64,000 bases of DNA from Pseudomonas sp. RIT-PI-q (GTDB taxonomy: Bacteria > Pseudomonadota > Gammaproteobacteria > Pseudomonadales > Pseudomonadaceae), in the NCBI RefSeq assembly GCF_001297125.1, contig NZ_LHPC01000040.1, forward strand, positions 124,001 to 188,000. Reading direction: 5' to 3'. This document shows, piece after piece, positions 8,727 to 16,486 of this stretch. Numbering within the stretch: the first letter of the stretch is position 1; each line of letters opens with the position of its first letter. The position numbers were made by a program, and so were the translations under genes. The notes under the pieces are model-generated. The model searched no databases and was not told where the DNA came from. It saw nothing but the letters and a program-made list of their open reading frames with translations.

Positions 8727-9812
8727 ATGGGTCATCCAGTAGCGATTGAAGTGCGTAACGTCTCCAAGCGGTATTCCGACGATCCGGGGCTGGCTCCAGC
8801 CCTCGACAACGTTTCAGTCGACATTGCCGACAACGAATTCTTCACCCTGCTCGGCCCCTCCGGCTGCGGCAAAACCACTTTACTGCGCACCATCGCCGGC
8901 TTCGAGCATGTCAGCGAGGGCGAGATCCGTCTCGCCGGCGAAGCGGTCAACGACCTGCCGCCGTTCAAGCGGCGGGTCAACACGGTGTTCCAGAGTTACG
9001 CGCTGTTTCCGCACATGAGTGTCGCGCAGAATATCGCCTTCGGCCTCGAGATGCAGGGTCTTGATCGCGAGCAGATTGCGCAGCGTGTGGATGAGATGCT
9101 CGCGCTGGTGCAAATGCAACACCTGGCCCAGCGCAAACCCGCCGAGTTGTCCGGCGGCCAACAGCAGCGCGTGGCGCTGGCACGGGCCTTGGCGCCGAAA
9201 CCCAAAGTCTTGTTACTGGATGAACCGCTGTCGGCACTCGACCTCAAGCTGCGTAAGGAAATGCAGGTCGAACTCAAGCGCGTGCAGAAGGAAGCCGGGA
9301 TCACCTTCATTTTCGTCACCCACGATCAGGAAGAAGCGCTGACCCTGTCTGATCGCATCGCGGTGATATCCGCCGGCAAGATTCTGCAGATCGGCACGCC
9401 CAACGAAATCTACGAACGGCCCAAGCATCAGTTTGTCGCGCAGTTCATCGGCGACATCAACTTTCTCCCCGGCCACCTCAAGCGCGGCCAGCAAAATGAA
9501 AAACTCTTCGTGCCGAGCGGCATGCCGGTGGAAATCCCCTGCCCGGCCCAAGGCTTCGACGGCGCCAAGGTGCAGCTGGCGTTCCGTCCGGAGCGTTCGC
9601 AACTGGTCGACCTTGAGCAACCGCATCACCTGCGCGGTGTGATCGAAGCGGTGTTGTACGTCGGCACCGCCACCCTCTATCAATGCCGCTTGAACAACGA
9701 CATCAAAGTCATGCTGCGCGAAAACAATGAAGGCCTGAACCGTGGCCGGGTGGTCGGTGATCGCGTTGCGGTCAATTTGCCGCCCCACGCCTGCCTGTTG
9801 ATGGAGGCCTGA
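8727..9812 (+). CDS. Polyamine-type ABC transporter ATPase (PotA-like)
   Basis: The 361-residue ATPase subunit energises the importer encoded by the next three genes. Walker A GPSGCGKTT is at 43-51, followed by the Q-loop (VFQSYALFPHM), signature LSGGQQQR, Walker B LLLDEPLSALD and switch His (FVTHDQEEA). A C-terminal TOBE-type regulatory domain (about 285-355) is typical of the spermidine/putrescine and iron-type families. It is the first gene of the operon and its start is preceded by AGAGGAA. The next gene starts one base after its stop. PotA-type ATPases serve varied amine, amino-acid and carboxylate substrates, so the substrate cannot be read from this subunit. Confidence 0.93.
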   Translation: MGHPVAIEVRNVSKRYSDDPGLAPALDNVSVDIADNEFFTLLGPSGCGKTTLLRTIAGFEHVSEGEIRLAGEAVNDLPPFKRRVNTVFQSYALFPHMSVAQNIAFGLEMQGLDREQIAQRVDEMLALVQMQHLAQRKPAELSGGQQQRVALARALAPKPKVLLLDEPLSALDLKLRKEMQVELKRVQKEAGITFIFVTHDQEEALTLSDRIAVISAGKILQIGTPNEIYERPKHQFVAQFIGDINFLPGHLKRGQQNEKLFVPSGMPVEIPCPAQGFDGAKVQLAFRPERSQLVDLEQPHHLRGVIEAVLYVGTATLYQCRLNNDIKVMLRENNEGLNRGRVVGDRVAVNLPPHACLLMEA

Positions 9813-9813
9813 G

Positions 9814-10731
9814 ATGAGCGTCAGCAGCACTTCTCCCGCCCTCAACCGCGCGCTGTTGCTCAGCCCGGTGGTTCTGACCCTGCTGGCCCTGATCGCCATT
9901 CCGCTGGGCATCATGGGCTACATCAGCCTGTTGCCGCGCAACGTCTATGGCGGCGTCGACTGGCAAGCCAACTGGCAATTGCAAAGCTACGTGCAACTGT
10001 TTTTCCAGGAAGGTTTCGACGGTGAACTGGAGCTGAACTGGGTCTACGCCCAGGCGCTGTTGCGCTCGGTGTTCCAGGCCGGGGGCACCACGGTGTTGTG
10101 TTTCCTGTTCGGTTTTCCGGTGGCGCTGTGGATGTCGAGCCTGACGCCACGGCGGCGCAACCTCATGGTGTTGCTGATCACCATCCCGTTCTGGACCAAC
10201 CTGCTGATCCGCAACTACGCCTGGCTGATCATCCTGCGCGAGCACGGTTGGGTCGCCCAGAGCCTCAACGCGCTGTTCCCCCAGGCCGGTGGCATCACCC
10301 TCCTCTACAACGACTTCGCGGTCAGCGTCGGGCTGGTCTACAGCTTCCTGCCGTTCATGATTCTGCCGATTTATTCGACCCTGGAAAAACTCGACTGGCG
10401 TCTGGTGGAAGCGGCCTACGACCTGGGCGCCAATCGCTGGCATGCGTTGCGGCGGATCATCCTGCCGCTGTCGATGCCGGGCGTCATTGCCGGTGCGCTG
10501 CTGGTGTTCGTGCCGAGCCTCGGCGCGTTCATCACGCCGGCGATTCTCGGCGGCGGCAAGACGTTGATGATCGGCAACCTGATCCAGCAACAGTTCGGCA
10601 CCGCGCGCAACTGGCCGCTGGGCAGCTCGCTGTCGTTCCTGCTGCTGGGGATTCTGCTGCTGTCCCTGGTGCTTTACGCGCTCTATAGCCGCAACGCCGC
10701 CAAAACACTTCGCCGGGGAGCCACCGCATGA
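9814..10731 (+). CDS. ABC transporter permease (PotB-like)
   Basis: This 305-residue inner-membrane permease has about six membrane segments, the first at 15-37, and a large periplasmic loop (about 40-95). The cytoplasmic EAA loop that docks on the ATPase is visible as EAAYDLGANRWHALRRIILPLSMPG (key E-A-A-x(3)-G). It pairs with the following permease to form the translocation channel. The two genes overlap by the ATGA at 10728. Confidence 0.92.
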   Translation: MSVSSTSPALNRALLLSPVVLTLLALIAIPLGIMGYISLLPRNVYGGVDWQANWQLQSYVQLFFQEGFDGELELNWVYAQALLRSVFQAGGTTVLCFLFGFPVALWMSSLTPRRRNLMVLLITIPFWTNLLIRNYAWLIILREHGWVAQSLNALFPQAGGITLLYNDFAVSVGLVYSFLPFMILPIYSTLEKLDWRLVEAAYDLGANRWHALRRIILPLSMPGVIAGALLVFVPSLGAFITPAILGGGKTLMIGNLIQQQFGTARNWPLGSSLSFLLLGILLLSLVLYALYSRNAAKTLRRGATA

Positions 10732-11516
10732 TCGCCCTGCACCTGAAAAAACTGCCGATGACCCGGGAAGTCAGCCTGCTGATCCTGGCCTATCTGTACC
10801 TGCCGATTTTCGTGCTGATTGCCTACAGCTTCAACGCCAACCGCTCGGCGACGGTGTGGACCGAGTTCTCGTTCGCCTGGTACGGACGGATTCTGGCCAA
10901 CCCGTCGATCCAGACGGCGGCGCTGAATTCGATCATCGTCGCCAGCATCGCCACGGTCTGCGCCACGGCCATTGCCTTGCTCGCGGCGCTGGCAACGTAC
11001 CGGCCGTTCTACGGACAGAAGATGGTCGAGGGCGGGATCAACCTGCCGCTGATCCTGCCGGAGATCGTCACCGCCGTGGCCACCCTGCTGCTGTTCATGG
11101 CGCTGGGGATCAAGCTCGGTTTGCTGACGGTGATCGTCGCGCACATCGGCTTCTGCATTCCCTTCGCTTACTTGCCGATCCGTGCGCGGCTCAATGATCT
11201 GGACAAGAGCCTGCTGGAGGCGGCCAACGATCTGTACGCAAATCCGTGGCAGGTGTTCCGCCGGGTGACGTTGCCGCTGTTGTGGCCGGCGGTGTTGTCC
11301 GGGTCGGTGCTGGCGTTCGTGGTCAGCCTCGACGATTTCATCATGACCTTCTTCGTTGCCGGCCCCGGCTCGACGACGTTGCCGGTGTACATCTTCTCGG
11401 CGATCAAGGCCGGCGTGACGCCGGAGATCAACGCGATCTCGACCCTGATGCTGGTGATTTCCATCGTGCTGGTGGTGCTGGCCTTCTGGCTGGGACAGCG
11501 CGGCAAACAACAATGA
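10728..11516 (+). CDS. ABC transporter permease (PotC-like)
   Basis: The second permease subunit has 262 residues and about six transmembrane helices. Its EAA loop (EAANDLYANPWQVFRRVTLPLLWP) has Tyr in place of the usual Gly region, a common PotC variant. It overlaps the previous gene by four bases and its stop lies 17 bp before the start of the binding-protein gene, so all four transport genes are translated from one message. Confidence 0.92.
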   Translation: MIALHLKKLPMTREVSLLILAYLYLPIFVLIAYSFNANRSATVWTEFSFAWYGRILANPSIQTAALNSIIVASIATVCATAIALLAALATYRPFYGQKMVEGGINLPLILPEIVTAVATLLLFMALGIKLGLLTVIVAHIGFCIPFAYLPIRARLNDLDKSLLEAANDLYANPWQVFRRVTLPLLWPAVLSGSVLAFVVSLDDFIMTFFVAGPGSTTLPVYIFSAIKAGVTPEINAISTLMLVISIVLVVLAFWLGQRGKQQ

Positions 11517-11533
11517 GCCTGGAGTGTTCTTCT

Positions 11534-12586
11534 ATGAAATTGAAAAGCATGTGTTACGGCGTCGCCGGTCTGGCCCTCAGTTGCTTCACCGTTTTAACCG
11601 CACAGGCCGCCGAGCCCAAGGAACTGTTTTTCTACAACTGGACCGATTACTACCCGGTCGACTTGCTGGCCAAGTTCGAAAAGGAGACCGGGATCAAGGT
11701 CACCATGGACGGCTACGACAGCAACGAAACCCTGCTGGCCAAATTGCAGGCCGGTGGCGCCGCGTATGACGTGATCGTGCCGTCGCAGTCGATCATGCGC
11801 ACCTTGATCAACCAGAATTTGCTGCTGCAAATCGACGCCTCGACCCTGCCGAACTTCCAGTACGTCAAACCGGCGTTCCGCGACCCGAGCTTCGACCCTG
11901 GCCGCAAGTTCTCGGCGCCCTACCTGTGGGGCAGCACCGGGTTTTCCTATGACAGCGCGCGAGTGCCGGGCGGCAAGCTCGACGACTCATGGAAAGAGTT
12001 CTTCGAACCGCGCAAGGAACTGCAAGGCCAACTCGCCGCCCTCGACACCTCCAGCAGCGTAATCAACGCGGCCAGCCATTACCTGAACGTCGACGAATGC
12101 AGCGAAAACCCGCAGGACGCCAAGCGCATTCTGGAGCTGCTGCAAAAACAGAAGCCGTTCCTGAAGATGTACAGCTCGGACAACACCGTCGACCGCATGG
12201 CCTCCGGTGAAGTGATCATGATGCAGAACTGGAACGGCTCCACCGCGCGGGCCACGTTGCAGAAGAGCACGATCAAATACGTGTACCCGAAGGAAGGCCT
12301 GGCGATGTTCCAGGACAACTTTGCCGTACCGAAAAGTGCACCGCACCCCGGTAACGCGAAGATTTTCATCGACTGGATGATGAAGCCGGAAAACGCCGCC
12401 GCCGTGTCCAACGCCATCGCCTACGCCAACGGCATCCAGAGCGACACGTTGATCGACGCCAAATGGCGGGTGATGGATGCGATCAACATGCCCGACGAAT
12501 TCGCCTCGCGCCTGCGCCCGGAAAAAGAATGCAGCAACAAGGCGCGGGAACTGCAGGACCGGATCTGGGCGAAGCTCAAGGGCTGA
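11534..12586 (+). CDS. Periplasmic substrate-binding protein (PotD-like)
   Basis: The 350-residue protein has a Sec signal peptide (Lys-rich start, hydrophobic core to about residue 23, cleavage after AQA). The mature N-terminus LFFYNWTDYYP is characteristic of the spermidine/putrescine-binding family. The ATG at 11534 is preferred over an in-frame ATG at 11513 because GGAG lies nine bases upstream and the signal peptide then begins normally. It captures the ligand for the permeases encoded upstream. Family members also bind other amines and small organic cations, and the downstream amidohydrolases argue that the ligand is a nitrogenous carbon source rather than a polyamine. Confidence 0.9.
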   Translation: MKLKSMCYGVAGLALSCFTVLTAQAAEPKELFFYNWTDYYPVDLLAKFEKETGIKVTMDGYDSNETLLAKLQAGGAAYDVIVPSQSIMRTLINQNLLLQIDASTLPNFQYVKPAFRDPSFDPGRKFSAPYLWGSTGFSYDSARVPGGKLDDSWKEFFEPRKELQGQLAALDTSSSVINAASHYLNVDECSENPQDAKRILELLQKQKPFLKMYSSDNTVDRMASGEVIMMQNWNGSTARATLQKSTIKYVYPKEGLAMFQDNFAVPKSAPHPGNAKIFIDWMMKPENAAAVSNAIAYANGIQSDTLIDAKWRVMDAINMPDEFASRLRPEKECSNKARELQDRIWAKLKG

Positions 12587-12613
12587 TTGCCTGGCTTGAG
12601 ACCGAGGCGCAGC

Positions 12614-12706
12614 CATCGCGGGCAAGCCCGGCTCCCACAGGGTTATGGGTTGTTCACAAATTCCATGATCGACACAAATCCTGTGGGAGCGGGCTTGCCC
12701 GCGATG
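12614..12706. repeat. REP palindrome pair
   Basis: Inverted GCGGGCAAGCCCG...CCTGTGGGAGCGGGCTTGCCCGCG copies separate the transporter genes from the two amidohydrolase genes in the same direction. REPs within operons often modulate relative mRNA stability of the flanking segments. Confidence 0.85.
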
Positions 12707-12742
12707 AGGCCCTCCCACCCAACACAGAACTTGAGGTACGCA

Positions 12743-13939
12743 ATGATTCAACCCCACTGGCTGCGCAACGTGCGGCCCTACGGTTCCGCCGCCGAAGACC
12801 TTTTAATCGAAAACGGCCTGTTCAAACAACGCCGCGCCGCATCAAGCGCCGCACTGGCCGCCACCGACATCGACGGCCAAAACCAGCTCCTCACCCCAGC
12901 CCTGGTGGAAAGCCACGTCCACCTCGACAAAACCCTCTGGGGCCAACCCTGGCGCCCTAACAGCGCGGGCCCGACGCTCAAGGATTACATCGCCAACGAG
13001 CGTCGCGTGCTGCGTGAAGTCGAAACGCCGATCGCCCAGCGCGCCGGCACCCTGCTGGAAAACTGCATCGCCCGTGGCTCTCTGACCCTGCGCTGTCACG
13101 TCGACATCGACCCGGACTTCGGCCTGCGCCATGTCGAAGCCATGCAGCAGCTGCGCGAAAACTACCGCGACTTGATCGACCTGCAACTGGTGGTGTTCCC
13201 GCAAACCGGCCTGATCAGCCGCCCCGGCACCGCCGAACTGATGCGCGAAGCCATGGGCCTGGGCGTGGAAAACGTTGGCGGACTCGACCCGTGCGGCATC
13301 GACAACGACCCCATCGCGCAGCTCGATGTGGTGTTCAAACTGGCCAGCGAATTCGACCGTGGCGTGGACATTCACCTGCACGACAAGGGTGAATTGGGCC
13401 TGTGGCAGATCGCGCTGATTGCCGACTACACCGAGCGTTTCGGGCGTCACGGTCGGGTGATGATCAGCCATGCGTATTGCCTGGGCATGCTGCCGTGGAG
13501 CCAGGTCAAACCGGTGGCCGAACGTCTGGCGACGCTGGGTATTTCGCTGATGAGTTCAGCGCCGGCCGATTGCGCGGTGCCGCCGTTCCTCGCCCTACGC
13601 GAAGCCGGGGTCAATGTCTGCCTCGGTTCCGACGGCATTCGCGATGCCTGGTCGCCCATGGGCAACGGCGACATGCTCGAACGGGCCATGCTGCTGGCGT
13701 TCCGGTTTGACTTGAACAAGGACGACGAACTGGCGGCGGCGTTTGAGGCGGCGACGGTCAATGGTGCCCGGGCGTTGGGTTGTGAGGGTTATGGTCTGGA
13801 GATCGGCCGGCCAGCGGATTTCCTGTTGATGCCGGTGCAAACCTTGGGTGAGGCCATCGTCTCGCGGCCGGTGCGACAGGTGTATCGCGCTGGTGAGTTG
13901 ATCGCCGCCGATGGCCGACTGTTGGAAAGCCGTTTGTGA
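12743..13939 (+). CDS. Cytosine-deaminase-like amidohydrolase
   Basis: The 398-residue metal-dependent hydrolase is of the CodA / N-isopropylammelide-hydrolase type. Visible metal ligands are HxH in ESHVHLDKTLW (about 53-57), a His in the DIHLHDKGE segment, the His in ISHAYCLG and the Asp in LGSDGIRDAW. The ATG at 12743 is chosen because the open frame upstream runs through a REP palindrome. Family members deaminate or dealkylate amino groups on pyrimidine, triazine or related rings. The gene overlaps the next amidohydrolase by four bases, so the two enzymes probably act on the same imported compound in sequence. The exact substrate is not deducible. Confidence 0.85.
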   Translation: MIQPHWLRNVRPYGSAAEDLLIENGLFKQRRAASSAALAATDIDGQNQLLTPALVESHVHLDKTLWGQPWRPNSAGPTLKDYIANERRVLREVETPIAQRAGTLLENCIARGSLTLRCHVDIDPDFGLRHVEAMQQLRENYRDLIDLQLVVFPQTGLISRPGTAELMREAMGLGVENVGGLDPCGIDNDPIAQLDVVFKLASEFDRGVDIHLHDKGELGLWQIALIADYTERFGRHGRVMISHAYCLGMLPWSQVKPVAERLATLGISLMSSAPADCAVPPFLALREAGVNVCLGSDGIRDAWSPMGNGDMLERAMLLAFRFDLNKDDELAAAFEAATVNGARALGCEGYGLEIGRPADFLLMPVQTLGEAIVSRPVRQVYRAGELIAADGRLLESRL

Positions 13940-15423
13940 AGCGCATCGGCCTGAAAAGCAGCTGCGTGGTCGGCTTCGACGGCACGCAACATGTGCTGTG
14001 GCGTGACGGCGAAGTGGTGTTCGAAGGCTCGCGCATTGTGTTTGTCGGGCGTGGTTTTCCGGGGCCGGTGGATCAGTGGGTCGATTATGGCAATGCGCTG
14101 ATCGGGCCGGGTTTCATCGATCTGGATGCGCTCGGCGATCTTGATTCCACGGTGCTGACGCTGGACAACGGCGACGAGCGCAACATGGGCCGGATGTGGT
14201 CGGAGGACTATCTGGCAGCCGGTCCACGGGAGAGTTACACCGCGCAAGAGGAGGTTTTCAAATACCGCTACGCCTTCACGCAGCTGATCCGCAATGGCAT
14301 CACCACAACCATGCCGATCACCTCGATGTACTACCGCGAGTGGGCCGAAACTTACGACGAATTTGCGGCGGTGGCCGGTGTGGCGGGCGAGTTGGGACTG
14401 CGCACTTACCTCGGCCCCTGCTACATGAGCGGCATGAGTTACTGGCGCGCCGATGGCAGCCTCGGGCATCACTGGAATGAAGCGCGGGGATTGGCCGGGC
14501 TCGATGCGGCGGAACGGTTTTTCCAGGATTTCGACGGTTCACAGGGCGGGCTGATTCGCGGCGCGCTGCTGCCCGACCGCATCCAGACCTGCACCCCGGC
14601 GCTGCTGCAACGCACCGCCGCGCTGAGTCGCGAGCTCAACGCGCCGATGCGTTTGCATTGCTGCCAGGGGCTGGGTGAAGTGGCGATGGTTGAACAACTT
14701 CGCGGGTGTTCGCCGCTGGGCTGGTTGGAGGAATTGGACCTGCTGACCCCGCGCAGTCTGCTGCCCCACGGCCTCTATACCCACGGCGATGACGACCTGC
14801 AACGCGTGGTGGATGGCGGCGCCAGTCTGGTGCATTGCCCGGTGGTGTTTGCCCGGGATGGCGAGGCATTGAATTCGTTCGGGCGTTACCGCGCCAAGGG
14901 CATCAACTTCGCCCTGGGCACCGACACCTGGCCGGCGGACTTGCTGGAGAACATGCGTCAGGGCCTGAACATCGCTCGCCTGATGGAGGGCGGCAGTTCT
15001 TTGACCAGTACGCTGGACTTTTACAACGCCGCCACCCTCGGCGGCGCCAAGGCCCTCGGGCGCGACGACATCGGCCGTTTGGCGCCGGGGGCCAAGGCCG
15101 ACATCACGGTGTTCAGCCTGCGTGGCCTGCACCTGGGGCCCTTGTTCGATCCACTGAAAAACCTGGTGCTGGCCGGGCGCGGCGACGATTGCATCGCCAG
15201 CTACATCGATGGCCGCTGCGTGATGCAGGACGGTCAGGTTCAAGGCGTCGATTACCCCGATTTGCAACGCCAGGCCCAACAGCAATTCGAAAAACTGATG
15301 CGCAGCCACAGCGACCGGGCCTTCGGTCAACCGGACTGGAAAGACCTGTTCAAACCGGCCATCCCGTTCGCCGACGACTACAGCGCACACGCGCCGCTGA
15401 GCGCGATTGACCCACTTCTCTAG
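13936..15423 (+). CDS. Amidohydrolase family protein (TrzA/AtzA-like) with altered metal motif
   Basis: This is a 495-residue member of the chlorohydrolase/deaminase branch, starting with GTG inside the previous gene's stop. Downstream metal ligands look present: His in MRLHCCQG (about 236), His in LLPHGLYTHG, and Asp in LGTDTWPAD. The first-strand HxH that normally ligates the metal is replaced by Asp residues (FIDLDALGDLD, residues 60-70). That could mean a shifted metal site or a distinct subfamily. The C-terminal 50 residues extend past the barrel. It likely hydrolyses the product or a sister substrate of the preceding enzyme. Confidence 0.82.
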   Translation: MKRIGLKSSCVVGFDGTQHVLWRDGEVVFEGSRIVFVGRGFPGPVDQWVDYGNALIGPGFIDLDALGDLDSTVLTLDNGDERNMGRMWSEDYLAAGPRESYTAQEEVFKYRYAFTQLIRNGITTTMPITSMYYREWAETYDEFAAVAGVAGELGLRTYLGPCYMSGMSYWRADGSLGHHWNEARGLAGLDAAERFFQDFDGSQGGLIRGALLPDRIQTCTPALLQRTAALSRELNAPMRLHCCQGLGEVAMVEQLRGCSPLGWLEELDLLTPRSLLPHGLYTHGDDDLQRVVDGGASLVHCPVVFARDGEALNSFGRYRAKGINFALGTDTWPADLLENMRQGLNIARLMEGGSSLTSTLDFYNAATLGGAKALGRDDIGRLAPGAKADITVFSLRGLHLGPLFDPLKNLVLAGRGDDCIASYIDGRCVMQDGQVQGVDYPDLQRQAQQQFEKLMRSHSDRAFGQPDWKDLFKPAIPFADDYSAHAPLSAIDPLL

Positions 15424-15435
15424 AGATGCCTGCCC

Positions 15436-16098
15436 ATGCAAAGCTTCGACTTCAGTCAACTGAGCCCACGGGACAAGTACAAGATTCTGATCGGCAGCGT
15501 GGTGCCACGGCCGATTGCGCTGGTCACCACCATCGACGGCGAAGGCCGCATCAATGCGGCGCCATTCAGTTTTTTCAATGCGCTGTCGGCTGATCCGCCG
15601 ATCCTCGCGCTGGGCGTGGAGAACTACGGCGACCAGAGCCCCAAGGACACCACCCGCAACATCCAGCTCAATCAGGAATTCACCGTGAACATCGTCAGCG
15701 ATGCGCTCGTGGAAGCGATGAACGTCTGCGCCGTGCCCTTCGCCCCCGGCTTCGACGAACTGACCGCCGCCGGCCTCACCGCCATTCCCGGCACCACGGT
15801 CAAATGCCCGCGCATCGGCGAAGCACCGGTGGCCCTGGAATGCCGGCGAATGATGGCGCTGTCCATCGGGCAGTCGCGGGAGATTATCTTTGGCGAAGTG
15901 CTGATGGCGCATGTGCGGGATGAACTGATCGACCCGAAAACCCTGTACATCGATCAACTGGGGCTCGATGCGATCGGGCGGATGGGCGGGCATGGGTACG
16001 CGCGCACGCGGGATTATTTTGATTTGCCGACACGGTCGTTGCAGGCGTGGACCGATGCGCCGGGGGGCGGGGAGCGGTTTTGGCCTATAACCAAGTAA
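15436..16098 (+). CDS. Flavin reductase-like (FMN-binding split barrel) protein
   Basis: The 220-residue protein matches the flavin-reductase-like domain family: SVVPRPIALVTT near residue 20-32, NAAPFSFFNALSADPP (37-52), and a TRNIQLNQEFTVNIV segment are the typical FMN-binding stretches. Relatives either supply reduced FMN to a monooxygenase or are FMN proteins of unknown role in ring degradation. No monooxygenase gene is visible in the operon, so the partner, if any, is elsewhere. It starts 13 bp after the second amidohydrolase and is the last gene of the operon, which ends in a REP cluster. Confidence 0.85.
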   Translation: MQSFDFSQLSPRDKYKILIGSVVPRPIALVTTIDGEGRINAAPFSFFNALSADPPILALGVENYGDQSPKDTTRNIQLNQEFTVNIVSDALVEAMNVCAVPFAPGFDELTAAGLTAIPGTTVKCPRIGEAPVALECRRMMALSIGQSREIIFGEVLMAHVRDELIDPKTLYIDQLGLDAIGRMGGHGYARTRDYFDLPTRSLQAWTDAPGGGERFWPITK

Positions 16099-16114
16099 TC
16101 AGCGTTGCACAAAT

Positions 16115-16438
16115 CCTGTGGGAGCGGGCTCGCCCGCGAAGAGGCCGGCACATCCAGCATCTGCTTGGACTGATACTCCGCCTTCGCGGGCAAGCCAGCT
16201 CCTACAGGGGGTTGTGGATATGGCGTTAGTTTTCTGGATGACATCAAACCTGTAGGAGCCGGCTTGCTGGCGAAGCGGTAGTGGCCGTGATGCCGCCTTC
16301 GCTGGCAAGCCAGCTCCTACAGGGGGTTGTGGATATGGCGTTAGTTTTCTGAATGACATCAAACCTGTAGGAGCCGGCTTGCTGGCGAAGCGGTAGTGGC
16401 CATGATGCCGCCTTCGCGGGCAAGCCCGCTCCTACAGG
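16115..16438. repeat. REP cluster containing a 115-bp tandem duplication
   Basis: This fills the gap between the flavin reductase and dnaE2 genes. One REP pair (about 16115-16207) is followed by two nearly identical 115-bp blocks (about 16211-16325 and 16326-16438). Each block holds GTTGTGGATATGGCGTTAGT, an outward REP and an inward REP. The two blocks differ at only a few bases. No gene is seen in 16099-16486. Confidence 0.85.
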
Positions 16439-16486
16439 GTTATTGGGTGACCCCGGATTCCGTGATCAACCGCAATCAGGTCGAGG

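Noticed and set aside
14539..15993. 484-codon minus-strand frame
   Set aside because: It is antisense to the second amidohydrolase and the flavin reductase, with no family pattern.
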